Origin: Anthostomella pinea
Taxonomy: Eukaryota > Ascomycota > Sordariomycetes > Xylariales > Xylariaceae
NCBI GenBank assembly: GCA_963556695.1
Contig: CAUWAG010000006.1
Span: 62,001 to 126,000, forward strand
Direction of reading: 5' to 3'
DNA length: 64,000 nucleotides
Shown one piece after another: positions 11,112 through 22,069 of the stretch. The stretch's first letter is position 1, and every line of letters starts with the position of its first letter. Both the position numbers and the translations under genes were made by a program. The notes below the pieces were generated by a model. The model was not told the origin of the DNA and ran no database searches. It worked only from the letters and a program-made list of their open reading frames with translations.

Positions 11112-11782
11112 CGGACAGCCACGGACAGCCATGGCCCCTAAGCCGCCAATAGCGAAGGAGAAAGACGACGATAAAGCGAGAGGTAGTCACTGTCGTAGGA
11201 GCCCGCGGAGCTCATATCCCAACAGAGCTAGCTATGTGGATCATCCGTCTAGGAGACAAAGACGAGAGTGATATCAGTATGGCGTTATGCTTTCTTGCTG
11301 ACGAAGCTTTCGCGTCGAACATGGTATCTACCCTTGCATATTCGTAATTAAAAGATAAGGTACAGCCGGCATGGTCATGCTCGGAGAAGTTGAAGTCCAC
11401 CGAGTAGAGTGTTGACCGACGTCGGTTCCTGTGACGCGAATCAACAATGATTGACTGTTTCTGGGTATCTAGTCAGCATGCAATACATAGCCGTAGCCAA
11501 TCCAATGACAAGGTGTGACTGCATGCTGTCGATGAGCAAACATTATGGTGAACTCATCGCGAGGTCATGTGCATCCACCACGGACTCCTCAAGGTCCTTG
11601 GTGGGATTCGGTATGAATAGTAGCTAGTCTATAAATATTTGCAAAACCCCTCGGGGAAGGTGAACATTCGCCGTAAAGATTGAGGCCGTACGCTACGTGT
11701 ACCTAATCTTAATTGCCCGCCGGCGACGTACCCAAGACCATTCGCGTAACTTACCCACTAGCCTACCACTTCTTCGAACGAG
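11112..11782. other. Intergenic with an orphan open frame at about 11150-11347
   Basis: The orphan frame is described with the 10686 ORF. The remainder (11400-11780) is probably the promoter of the 11783 gene; nothing else is seen. Confidence 0.4.
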
Positions 11783-12454
11783 ATGGCGGAGAAAATGTCG
11801 TCACACGGCCCATTCTCCCAGGCGCCCAGTCTTGAAGGGGATACGAAACCGAACTTATCCCGCTTCGTTCAGAACGCAGTCCGTCGGGGCATTTTCGGTT
11901 CTTTCCAGCATCAAAAGAAAGAGGACAGCCATCATTCGACCGACGGGCCTAAGCAACCGCCAAGTTTCGATTCGTCAGCACCACCTAGCAAGCTTCGCAG
12001 CAAAGATGCTGAGCTGGAAAGTCCTGACGGTCTTCACACACCGCCCGCGGAGGCTCAGGCGGGCACTGGTTACATCTCTTATGACGCTCAAGGGCAAGAA
12101 ACCCAACAGAGGATCATATCGCTCGTCGATCGATACGTGACCTCAAAGTTTCGCACGGAACAGGATGTTCTGGTCGACAGGATCGTCGATAAACTAATTC
12201 CTAGGTTGGAGATTGCAGCTTCTAAGGCAGTGCAGAGAGAGATGGACCTGTCCATCGAGGAGCTCCGCAGCGAGACGACGGAGGAGAAAATCCAGACGAT
12301 TCAGGACAGGATTCAGGACCTTCCGGACGATGCACTTGAGAGACTGTTCTCCCAGAATACCATGATCAATACGCTGAAGCGGCTGTTGAATCGCTTGGAG
12401 CTTGATGACGCGTGTAATGACTGGGAAGATGTCGGTGCTGGGAGCAGCCGGTAA
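11783..12454 (+). CDS. Hypothetical protein, 223 aa, helical C-terminal half
   Basis: Single-exon ORF from ATG 11783; family not recognised. Residues 1-95 are Ser/Pro/His-rich and probably disordered. Residues about 105-215 are strongly helical and amphipathic (QRIISLVDRYVTSKFRTEQD, then DKLIPRLEIAASKAV, then EEKIQTIQDRIQDLPDDALE), suggesting a coiled coil or helical bundle. No signal peptide or membrane segment. A nearer downstream ATG exists at codon 5, so the exact start is uncertain by a few residues. Confidence 0.65.
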   Translation: MAEKMSSHGPFSQAPSLEGDTKPNLSRFVQNAVRRGIFGSFQHQKKEDSHHSTDGPKQPPSFDSSAPPSKLRSKDAELESPDGLHTPPAEAQAGTGYISYDAQGQETQQRIISLVDRYVTSKFRTEQDVLVDRIVDKLIPRLEIAASKAVQREMDLSIEELRSETTEEKIQTIQDRIQDLPDDALERLFSQNTMINTLKRLLNRLELDDACNDWEDVGAGSSR

Positions 12455-12937
12455 AAAGATGGGAATAGGAGAGGGCAGAGTAGAGTCTACACCGTTTTCT
12501 TACCCTTGTCACTATCATGCCGCCTTGGTCTCGGGCAGCGACACTGTCGCTTTGTGCTACTTCTGGCACGATCGACATTGTACCAGTATGATTCCAGCCC
12601 ACAAGCCCATTGTCACGAAAACCGCGTACAGTCAGTCAATGTAATTGTTAATGGGCAACTTACCGACAAAGGGACAGGGACATGACACACTCCTTGTTTC
12701 TCTCATTATGACTCGAATACAAATACCAGAAACTTCTCACCTGATGACCGGTTGCTTTTGACCGGAAGGCTAGGTAGTCCATGACCAGGTAAGTGAGTCA
12801 AGACAACAAATTTGTCAACCGCATCATCTGCTTCTAATATCTAAGTCTCTGGAGCCTTAGTACCCGTAAGTGCAGCGCAGGCAGCCGTACTCCAAATAGT
12901 TCATCAGCTCGTAAGTCGGAAGTCTCAACATTCCAAG
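12455..12937. other. Intergenic, nothing recognised
   Basis: Between two plus-strand ORFs; terminator and promoter sequence only, with no identifiable motif. Confidence 0.45.
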
Positions 12938-13468
12938 ATGCCCCCCAGACTTTCTATCCAGATTCCTCCTCGTTGCGGTTCACCAGCCCTAGCGACGAGC
13001 GCCACCTTAACACCCAGCGAGCTGCAACTAAACCTAAACGAGATACTTAGGCGTCTGACGACTAGCAGTGAAGACGCCGATGACATGGACGATGACCGCT
13101 CCCACTATGGCGATAGTGTGGACGACAAGGAGTCTCCCCAGGACGCCACTGTTGATGACGACATGCTCAGTCCGGATTCATACGCCGAGTTCTCATCGCT
13201 TAACCCTTATGACGCTACTGGTGATAATGAGGACTTGGCCATGAGTACCTCTACTGAGGAGCAATGGAGTGAAATGCCAGTGCATCAGACTCTTGTTGTT
13301 CCCGTCCACGTGGAGAGCCTAGAGGAGACATTGGCGAGGTTGTCGAGCGAGCTCGACTCGGAGCATCAGGCCATCCAAGCCGACGAGTCTGCAGCGCTGG
13401 AGTTACTGCAGTCGCTTTGTGGCGATATTGGTGGTGATAGGGATTTGGGCTCTGAATCAGAAGCATAG
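12938..13468 (+). CDS. Hypothetical strongly acidic protein, 176 aa
   Basis: Single-exon ORF with no recognised family. It begins with a short Pro-rich segment, then a helix (SELQLNLNEILRRL near residues 28-41). Long Asp/Glu/Ser-rich stretches follow (residues 45-110), and a second helix holds SLEETLARLSSELDSEHQ. The composition suggests an intrinsically disordered acidic protein, nuclear or cytosolic. Its 3' end faces the minus-strand secreted-protein gene about 190 bp away. Confidence 0.55.
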   Translation: MPPRLSIQIPPRCGSPALATSATLTPSELQLNLNEILRRLTTSSEDADDMDDDRSHYGDSVDDKESPQDATVDDDMLSPDSYAEFSSLNPYDATGDNEDLAMSTSTEEQWSEMPVHQTLVVPVHVESLEETLARLSSELDSEHQAIQADESAALELLQSLCGDIGGDRDLGSESEA

Positions 13469-13655
13469 GTAAGTAGCTGTGTTTCTACAGGACGGGCCAA
13501 GAGGCTCTAGATGCCGAATTCTCGACGTCGGGAAGAACACGGGTTCGTACAGGCTAGAAGACTCTGGCTGTCTGAGCCTACAAAAACCGACCTGAACGCC
13601 GACCTTTGCCCAATGCTCATATACCACCGTAAACCTCCCATATGTAGTCCGTGTC

Positions 13656-14254
13656 TTAGTCCGAGAGTACGTCCACTGCATATCCATCCCCCAATTCCAG
13701 TTCGCCATTGTCCAGTAACATCGGTGGCTCGAACTTAATGCAAAGTGAACATTTCGCGTTGTCCTGCGCATCTGCGATTGACTTGCAAGCCTGCCCCCAG
13801 CGGCAAGAAGACCTCAATTTCATCAATTTCCAGAATGACTGCCCGTTCATGACTCCGTCTTTGATCTTCTTCTCCAACTCCTCTACGTCGTTCCTCTTGA
13901 TGACACGCTCTTCGGTGACATAAGAGGGCTGCACGGTTGGGACGTTGGTGTTTTTATCCGCATTGAACAATACAAGCTCGGCTCTGCGGAAATCAAACCA
14001 TGTGAACTGGTAATTGTGTCTCAAATAGGCCCATCCTGATCAGTATAGAAAACTACTATTTCGGGCTAGTGATACCACATCATGAGCGGTGTGCTGGCTT
14101 TTGCCTATGGCAGTGGCACGTAGGGATAGCAATCGAATGTAATGATGGTGCGACTTACCTCCACGACTAATCGATCCGGGTTGTGGTGGGCTCCGGCCAC
14201 CCTACCTGTAACGGTCGCGAACACTACGATGGTTGCGGCGAAAGTAGACTTCAT
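13656..14254 (-). CDS. Small secreted protein candidate, 148 aa
   Basis: Exon 1 is 14254-14159 (32 codons) and encodes a clear signal peptide, MKSTFAATIVVFATVTGRVA, then GAHHNPDRLVVE. The intron 14007-14158 starts GTAAGT and ends TTACCAG, and the join is phase 0. Exon 2 is 14006-13656 and starts FTWFDFRRAELVLFN. The mature part has four cysteines close together (CRWGQAC, then KCSLC), a helical charged segment EELEKKIKDGV and an acidic tail. An alternative acceptor (CTGATCAG) closer to the donor leads to a stop, which is why the later acceptor was chosen. Family not recognised; a secreted effector-like or cell-surface role is inferred only from the signal peptide and size. Confidence 0.6.
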
Positions 14255-15587
14255 GATGTAAGGCGCGGGTTGGATGGTAATGTCTAAATAGAACGGGCCA
14301 GCGGCCTAGCGAGATTAAAGAAAGAAGTACAACGACATGTCTTCTTGAAAAGGTCCCAAAGTAGGTATTTATAATGGCAAACGAAAGCTAGATGTCGGGG
14401 TGCAAGATATAACGTGGCCATGAGGACCATCCATCGTCTGTCTGAATTCGGAACTTTTCAGTCGCCGTTCTAAAAATGATGTAGTTATTTTAAAAGTTCC
14501 GTTTCGTGTCGGGCCTGGGGCCCTGGGCGAGACGTACTGTAAGGTTTGTCCCCATCCTTGCCCTTCCTTCGGCCTCCTCCTTTCATGTTTCGCGCATGGT
14601 CCCCGGCGACACCTACCGCCTGGTTTCGACATGGCAATATGATATCACTTCCACATGGGTGACAATCAGAGCAGAATTACTCCGGGTCACATGTTGCTTT
14701 ACTGGTACAGATACCTGAGAGGCCAAGAGCGGTCGAACTATTGCAGTGTCGATCTTAACGCTACATCCTGCGCCCATTCGCATGAGTGCTCGCGCACCTG
14801 TTGTCGCTACTCACCAGCATACGCGACAATACATAGGCAGCGAAATATAACTGCATTTTATACCGCAAGTGCGTATAGAACTCATACCAGAGTTGCGGAC
14901 ATCCATTACGCTGATCGAAAATTGTACCGGCGGATTCTGGTGGCATCGGGGGACGGAGCGACTCGTCCTACAAACAAGAGAAATCAGTAGAACTATTCCA
15001 GTGGGAAACCAGTATGAGAGCGCGTGTCGCGTGCTCGCAGCTATCGCACTCACCCCACACGATGCGACAACGTCTCAGCGGGTATGTTCCGCTTGCGATC
15101 TACCAAAAGCTCTGGAGGTTGTTCGCAAAGGCCTCCCCGGTCATCCAGACGAGAAATTCAGCTGGTCCAAAACGCGTTTTCATCCACGAGGAGTGGCTAC
15201 CTAAACGAACAGTTTCCCAGGGGGTTGCCCGGCGTGCAACAGAGTCTCCAAGTCAGCTATATATTGTTCTTCTACTTCGACCTCCCCCAGCTTGGCTTCC
15301 GTCAAACCATCACCCTCCAACCCTCACGCATCCCGCTGTCTCAGAATATGCTAGGGTTGTAAGACTCATCCAGTCACCCTTGCCACCCCTCAGTATCTAC
15401 CATCAATCCATTCATTCCTACTCGAGAAGACAGGTCAGGACGCTGAGGTCTTCGGATGTAGGCATATATGCGCAACTTGACCTTCCGGGGTTCCAGTGGC
15501 TAACTCATTGATGATGCGCCTTCTGTTGATCTAGTGAATCCCTGACTGCTCCGAGTGACTCGGTGTCGATTTGGGGATTCCCTGGCT
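14255..15587. other. Intergenic, about 1.3 kb, nothing recognised
   Basis: GC-normal sequence with only short random-looking open frames. The left end is the promoter of the secreted-protein gene. No repeat ends or domains are visible. Confidence 0.45.
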
Positions 15588-15878
15588 CTATGAATGGTGC
15601 CGACGGCGCTCACCCATTTGGGCTCGCTCTACATCATGGGACGTACCGTTATTTCGATGCGCCGACCGAGTCTCCGATTGTCGTCTAGATCTATGATGAG
15701 ACAAGGGGACCGCAACGTAATCCCCTGATACTTGAGGAAACCTAAGACTGTGCTGTTGAGGCCCAGCGAAACCCTGCGGCGCAGGCATCGTATAGCCACG
15801 CGTATCTGCGCATCGATTTATTGGTCCGCCCTGAGCGCCCGGATATACAATATTCGAATACCCATACACTGGATATTG

Positions 15879-17372
15879 CCTGGTACCCAGGAATGGAAAA
15901 AATTGGGAGCTTAGGTGGGACATCAGCATGTCGCATTAAAGGGCTTCTTAGAACGATAGATGCTGTACTACGAACGGCAATCAGAGCTATCTTGCCAGTC
16001 TGGAAAACACACCCTGGACATATCCTACACTTTGAATCACAGATTCCTCCAGCAGGAATTCTTGCAGAGTCAATAAGAAGACGTCACGGCCTCTGACTCG
16101 GACGAGTAGACCAGAGACACCCTCTTGTTGGCAGGCTCCAAATACAAGCTTGCAAGGAATCAACAAGGCTACAAAGGAGCTTCCAGCTAGTTTCTGACTT
16201 CCAGAGACCAACACTTACCAGGCCATCATAAAAGAATCCCCCAGTCCGCAAGGATAAAAACAAAAAAATAGAGCTCTTCAAGCAATGGTTATAGGGGAGA
16301 AACGTGAACACTGACCTTGTCATCTACTCGGATGGATCATAATTGGACAACCAAGGCACAACCCGCACTGGATGGGGCTATACCATCAGGAAAGGCGGCA
16401 CTACACAAGAAGTATACCGGGGAAGGGGCAGACTTCTACAAGCAGAAGTAGTGGATGCTAAAGTCCATGGTGCTCTCCAAGGTCTTGCAGCAGCCAGGGC
16501 AATTGGACACAGAAAACAGCTATATGTCTGCCTGGACAACATATCAGTGGTGGATGGGCTCAATAGGACTCCACCCGAGACATCACAGAAATTTTTTCTG
16601 CGATTCCAAGAACTCGTCACAGCACACACTCCTGGAGTGACCGTCAAGTGGATTCCTGGACACAGAGATATTGATGGTAACAAAGCTGCCGATATATTAG
16701 CAAAAGAGGGTGCTATGCTAGAAACAGACACAACAAACCTTCCTACAATCTCTTGGGTTAAGAGAGATCTCAAGAGAAAGGGCAAGAAAGAGTTCAACCA
16801 ATGGTAAAAAGACCAATCAGAACCTAAGTATCAAGAAGTATACTCACATGCAGTAACTGAAAGAGGCCTTATATCCTTTAAGAGGACCACTCTATACAGA
16901 CTTCTAGCGGCCAGATCTGGACATGGCGACTTTGCCAGATACCACGAACGCTTTGGGCATACAGACTCGAACAATCACTGCAGCTATGGTGAAAAGAAAA
17001 CACCACAACATATTTTTTTTTATAAGAGGCTAAGAAAAAATCGGTTATTGCCTAGGTACTCGCTTAGGATAGCCTGTTTACAATACTTAGGAGAGAGGAG
17101 CACAGAATGGGCAAAATTCGTGGAGAAGAACAAGTTCTTTTCAACAATCTGTCTCTGATAGATAGCTGTTCTTGAAGGACCAGATGGATGATCCCAAGGT
17201 CATACCGCCGCAACAACGGGGATGGGCCCGTGAGCAGGACTGACCGTACTTATTTTCTTGAGACCTCCACAACCCTGCGATGCAGAGGCTCTGGGAGGCG
17301 TGGTCTGCACTACTGAGGAGCTACCCCCCACGTTAAATACAAAACAAACAAACAAACAAACAAACAAACAAA
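15879..17372 (+). mobile_element. 5'-truncated LINE with RNase H domain, 1494 bp
   Basis: Non-LTR retrotransposon 3' part. After a degenerate post-RT region (WKTHPGHILHFESQIPPAG) with several stops comes an RNase H domain: IYSDGS with the first catalytic Asp (about 16327), LLQAEVVDAKVHGALQGL with Glu, CLDNISVVDGL with Asp, and WIPGHRDIDGNKAADILAKE. Downstream, HCSYGEKKTPQHIFF is a degenerate CCHC-type motif. The longest open piece is 16343-16804. In-frame stops near 16338 and 16805 and in the region upstream of RNase H make it dead. It ends in an (AAAC)n tail. RNase H followed by a Cys/His motif suggests the Tad1/I-like fungal LINEs. Same family as the copy at 9321-9902, in opposite orientation. 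Confidence 0.93.
17341..17372 (+). repeat. (AAAC)n tail of the LINE
   Basis: About eight AAAC units at the exact 3' end of the LINE, replacing a poly(A) tail. The shorter relative at 9321 carries the same repeat type. Confidence 0.95.
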
Positions 17373-17991
17373 CATACACTGGATATTGGTTGACCTGCTG
17401 CTGACCGATCTGAGCATGTGGCGGTGGAATTCCTGGGGGCCCATAACCGGCAAAGGGTGTCGCTGGACCGAACGTAGGCCCCGAACCGTGGGGTGAACCA
17501 TAGGGTGGTTGCATCTGCTGCATAGGAGGTGAAATGGTACCGGCTGTAAACCAGACAATTAGTGATGAAAACATGATCCAAAAGTACAGAGCTTAATTAC
17601 CAAGGACAAACGGCCGTGGATTGCCATACGGGCCAACACAGTAGTGGCCTTGGGCAGAGTTCAGGGGGTCCCATGGGTTCGTCGCGTCTTGTCCAAAATT
17701 CGCATGTAGCCGGGCTTCGTCGTGACGAGTTCGGGCGCCTGGTGTGATCGGGTTAGCTGTAGGATTATGTAAATGAGAGGAAGAAGTATTACCGCGTGGG
17801 TCTTTATCCCCTACGCAGCTGATCGAGTCACTAGGGGCGACCGTCGACAAGCCATCATCCCACGGCGAGCGTGAACGCCTATCTGGCGGGGAATGGCTTT
17901 CTTGATGACTCGACCTGTGACGGCGTGGTTGATGGTCGTCGTGGTGGCCGCGGCGGTGATGGTGTTGGCGCCTGTTGGGGTCGCTCGGCAT

Positions 17992-19155
17992 CTTGTACAG
18001 AATGCTCGGAAGTGACAGGTTGCTTGGACGCACTCGAGATGCAGCAAGTTCCCAAGGAGGGCAAGGACCAAACCACCTTACTCAAGAGAAGCGAACGAGT
18101 ATGTATATTCATGAAGAACAAAGACAGATATCTCCCGTTGCTTGGTGGCCGGATCACCTGAGCTAACCGAACTCTGAGGTAGTACTTAGAGTCATACCGT
18201 CGAGACCTCATGTGGGAGATCTGCCAACCTGATGGTAGTCCCATCCCCCATGTACAACGACGTCGTCCGGCTAGGATGAATTTCGAGTGTATGCGCGGAC
18301 TGGAGTAGCTGAGCCATTCGGTAAAGGCACACGCGGTAAGGTCATGGGATAGTTTTTCATCCCAGGAGGCTCTCATCGAGCAGCTGATCCTCGAGAGCGA
18401 TGTTTCAGGGCCGTACCCTTGGTGCTGCACATATCCGACGCGCTGTTGGTTCTCTTCCTCGTGTTATACTTGGGCAGTTTGCCTTTGTCTTGGTTGCCCT
18501 ATATCACATGCATATCCATTAGATATAGTAGAGCCTCCATCAGAAAGATGCGAGTCAGGCACGGCGCCGTACCCAGGATTGAGCCACCTACAGACCAAGC
18601 CACGCTGAAGAGGCACATAACGCGTGCGAGCTGCTAATGTGGTCGTGGTACATACAGGCTCCTCTACCTTAGTAGGGACGTCGAACCAACAAGGACACAT
18701 CAGTATCCGTGGATGGATGGATCACTTGATGATGGGAAGAAGGATAGGTTCAATGTGGGTGGGCTATGAGCATGGAATTCCCGACGGAAGGTTACGACCA
18801 ACGTGCGAACCCCGTGCCGGCCTGTTGGGACCACAAACCGACTCCGTGCTTCAGCTGGTACTGACCAACAATGATCATGTGCCACCAGCCACTGGTAGGA
18901 CAAGCGCCGAGCAGCTGGCTGGAATGCCAGTATCATAACCGAGGCCTCACATATTGAAATTTCATCTGGAGGCACACTTCACGCGTGCGCAGCGCAATCG
19001 GGGTCTTACCGCCCTGAAGCGCATTCGGCCATTTGTTCATCTCGTCGACGGCTAAACGCAGGCACGCTTTGCTCGCCTCTTGGCACTAGAGGGTGGTAGT
19101 TGAAGGATCAATTACAACCGCCCGTTGAGTTCCTCATTGAAGTGAGCATCTATCC
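17992..19155. other. Region with possible decayed coding sequence on the minus strand (about 18250-18700), otherwise nothing
   Basis: One minus-strand frame reads NPGYGAVPDSHLSDGGSTIS then GQPRQRQTAQV, a TAA, and continues HEEENQQRVGYVQHQGYGPE in the same frame. This Gln/Tyr/Gly-rich character resembles the disrupted gene next door, and the TAA could be a former CAA codon. It may be an older duplicate or an upstream exon remnant. From 18700 to 19155 nothing is recognised. Confidence 0.35.
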
Positions 19156-20866
19156 CTAAGATTTGGCTTGCACGGCCGTTCTTGACCTCTGCTTCCCAGG
19201 GCCGCCGGCAGTGATTTCCGACTCCACCGCGTACGAAGGCTTCTGTCTCAGTGGATCGACTTGATCCCGAACGAAATCGTCGTTGTAGTGAACCTGCTTC
19301 CCCAGCGGTGCCAAGCTAGCCTCGCTGCCCGTGCGGCTGTGCTGAAGTTCGACCCGATCATCGCCGTCCCCCGAAAACCTGTGCGCTCTGGTGATCTGGA
19401 TCTCTCGGGTCACTAGGATCTCCTCGATGCGAGCTGTAAGAACCGGCCAGAACACCGGCACCGAAGCGCAGATGCTGGCCCCGGTGACCTCCATCATCCC
19501 AAGTAAGATACTCACTGGACTGTCTGCATAGCCACGCGTTAGCGACAGGACTAATCAACAATGGGAACAACGTTCCGAGAATGCAGGTCCAAATCGGTGA
19601 CTATGGAGCGACTGATCGCGCCACGGCTGACCAATTTCAAGAATTCGGGAGACTTACACCATGTAGGATCAAACGTGGGCTTAGTTGTTGCCCGATGATT
19701 AATAATCGTAGCCAGCCGCCAGATGGACAGGCCATTCACGCTATGCAACATCAACATCTGGACGGCGTGATAGCCACCGCAAGCAAAGGGCCACGTACAT
19801 TCCACCCATGAAGAAGAGACCTAGAAGCCCCAGCTTGGTCCTATGGCATGTATCTTTCCGGAAATACATCGGGATTGGGACACTGAGAACGAGGATATCG
19901 AAGACCATGTTGAGAGCGGTCTGGCTGGCATAGGTAGCGACTGCGACACTCAGAGTCAGCAATTGCCCTCTCAGGTGGTTTGACGTCATGAGGCGTGCCT
20001 CGTAAGTCAAACTCAAAATGACAAGCCCATAAAGGCCGATGACATTGTATATGGGACAAGAAAAGGCTCAGAATACCACTTACAGAAGGTGTCCGTGTCG
20101 AGTGACCCGAAGGCATAGCAGCGGGAACGCACCGTCCAGTCCCAGTAGCCTTGGGCAGGAAAGCACGGGAACCAAGCCATGAAGGAGTAAGCCGTACCCC
20201 AAAGCCCAACCATAACCAGGAGAAAGATGCAGACCATTCGCATCATGCCACGATCGAAGATGCGCATATATTGGAATAGCAGTGATATCTTTATCAGGGC
20301 CGCCGACGTGTTGTACGACGCATTAGTGACGTAGAAGACCTGTGGCACTGAGTGAGCTGACAAGCATTGGCCTCTCTCTAGTCACGTCTCTTGCGCACCT
20401 TTAGATATGAGACCATGTCGTCAAGTTTAAGTACGAGGAAGTGTTGGCCTAAACCCCATTGCGGAGCTGAGAGAGTGTGAGCAACAACCGGCAGGTGAAA
20501 TGAATGATATCCGTACCAAGGCAGAGGGAGACGCCTCCACTGATTGTGGTGATCTGATACAACACTTTAGCTTCCCTCTGCATGTGAGCGCTGCAGTACT
20601 CACGAGATAGAGCGAGACGAACAGGTCGTCCCATCCTGGCGATCGGATAACAAAGAGTCGCACGTATAGGCGGAATATGACGCAGGCCGTGGAGAGAACC
20701 TATATAGAGGTCAGATCTCATGACGACTCCGGGCTGAATAGTCCCCGCTCACCAATAACACAGACGACAGCCCTATGATTGTCGCCGGGCGATTCCACGC
20801 GGGTTCGGGCTCGTCGAAGTTGTTGTAAGAGCCGATAAGGTCTTGTAGAGTGTTCTTGGAAGCCAT
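19156..20866 (-). CDS. Fungal rhodopsin-like 7TM integral membrane protein, 387 aa, seven introns
   Basis: Exons (minus): 20866-20753, 20699-20604, 20553-20517, 20466-20399, 20339-20084, 19940-19799, 19740-19658, 19523-19156. All seven introns are GT..AG, and the exon phases add up to 388 codons including the stop. The protein shows the layout of the large fungal rhodopsin-domain membrane family (relatives of PTH11-type proteins): VIFRLYVRL, the conserved SPGWDDLFV near residues 58-66, WGLGQHFLVL, NTSAALIKISLLFQYMRIF, then TDTFFATYASQTALNMVFDI with VLSVPIPMYF, LGLLGLFFMGG, and TFDPTWYSP before the last helix. The C-terminal tail (about 95 residues) is hydrophilic and Ser/Arg/Glu-rich. No CFEM domain precedes the helices. 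Plasma-membrane location is likely; ligand unknown. A start 9 codons upstream (20893) is possible. Confidence 0.9.
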
Positions 20867-22069
20867 CCTCGATTTTGTGAACCCTCTGGACATACGACCT
20901 GCGATCTGAGCATGGGTTTCGTGGCTCTCTGCTTGCTCGGTATCGTCGGTGACAGAACGCGCGAGACTAGTTGGTGTTGCTGTTGTTCCACATATGTCGT
21001 GGCCACTGTCGACATATATCGTGGTCTCCCGAGCCGTAGGCGGCAGAACGGACGTAAAAAACCCCTTATGACCAGACTAAACAACGAGGGACTAGGGTCG
21101 CGGCTGTGGACTGTCGTGTACGAAGAAGAGGCTGGTCCTTACTTCTTCACGAAAAAAGGGAAACAGCTCCGTTTGGATCAGACAGGCAGATAGGGTTGGT
21201 GGTAGTTGCGCTGCTTTTGGCTCTTCTGTGCACGGTCCGTGACCTTCATGGAACGAAGCTTGATGGGACGGCGCCGGAGCCTACATAATAAGTGATCACC
21301 GGACTGCTCATACCGTAGTACATACCTGGGGATAAGGGGTCCACATCCAAGGACTGCTTACTATCAGACTATCTACCTAATGAATCCGGTGTTTGACGGC
21401 GATGGCCAACGGTTTAAAGTTTATCTGCTCAACGGGATGGCCAATCAGTCCCTTGTTACGATCGCAAAGATGCCCCAATACGGATCTAGCGTGAGCTTTC
21501 CGGACCCGATCCTACGGAGCCGGCGGTTAAGTTGCAATAAGAGCCACTAGCGACTGCATCGGAGAGCCTCGACTCTCGAGCTACGATGGCAGGATGGCTC
21601 GTCGCTCGAGACACCCAGGCATTTTGCTAGGGGATCTAGGCTGCTAGGGTCTCCGAGCAGTGAAAGTTCCAGCAGCTCGACGTCCATGTACCAAGCTACC
21701 AAGGTCAACAGTGATTGAGGTGAGGGGGTCTAAGTATGATGAGTTCCAGCAGGGAGCCCCTTGGATGACATGTATGCAGAAAGGGAGACCCTGACGCTGA
21801 TAAATCTTGACGCAACCCCATTGTTACAGACAGTAACGCCATTGTCTGGTAGCTATTCTATGTCCACATAAACTATTGCTACATGATCGAAGAATCCAGC
21901 CGCCGTACGTGCTGAGAACAACGACAACAGATCTCATCGTCCTCGAGAGAGTTATCATCGTCTTTGCTGGACGCCAGCGATCTGCCTGTCTGCTTGTGTT
22001 CAGATCCCCTGTGTCGGCATCCTCGAATGCGAAGCCTATCTTTTGTAGCAGTTGGACAGACTCCAAAGC
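20867..22069. other. Intergenic, 1.2 kb, nothing recognised
   Basis: Promoter of the 7TM gene at the left and the 3' flank of the 22070 gene at the right. No supported ORF or repeat. Confidence 0.45.

Larger units (their letters stand above)
15863..17388. repeat. 16-bp target-site duplication pair flanking the LINE
   Basis: CATACACTGGATATTG occurs at 15863-15878 and again at 17373-17388, with the LINE exactly between. A target duplication of this size is typical of target-primed reverse transcription. Confidence 0.95.
15588..17991 (-). pseudogene. Host gene for a Gln/Pro/Tyr-rich protein, disrupted by a LINE insertion
   Basis: Minus-strand gene starting at ATG 17991 (MPSDPNRRQHHHRRGHHDD). 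Exons are 17991-17793, 17738-17601 and an exon from 17543 leftward. The introns 17739-17792 (GCTAAC branch site, 54 nt) and 17544-17600 are normal. The third exon reads PPHAQIGQQQVNQYPVY and is then cut at 17373-17388 by the LINE. The same reading frame resumes beyond the element at 15878 with GYSNIVYPGAQGG and runs to TAG at 15588. Counting exons with one target-site copy gives exactly 261 codons, so the frame was intact before insertion. The product would be a His/Arg/Ser-rich N terminus plus a Gln/Pro/Gly/Tyr-rich low-complexity region. A GGTGAGC motif close to the stop might be a further donor, so the true C terminus is uncertain. Function unknown. Confidence 0.85.

Noticed and set aside
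14868..15511. Overlapping plus-strand ORFs of 110-165 aa
   Set aside because: No domain, no consistent codon pattern and mutually overlapping frames; probably chance.
20912..21193. Plus-strand ORF with a CCCC cysteine run
   Set aside because: Lies over the promoter of the 7TM gene, with unusual composition and no homologous pattern; chance ORF.
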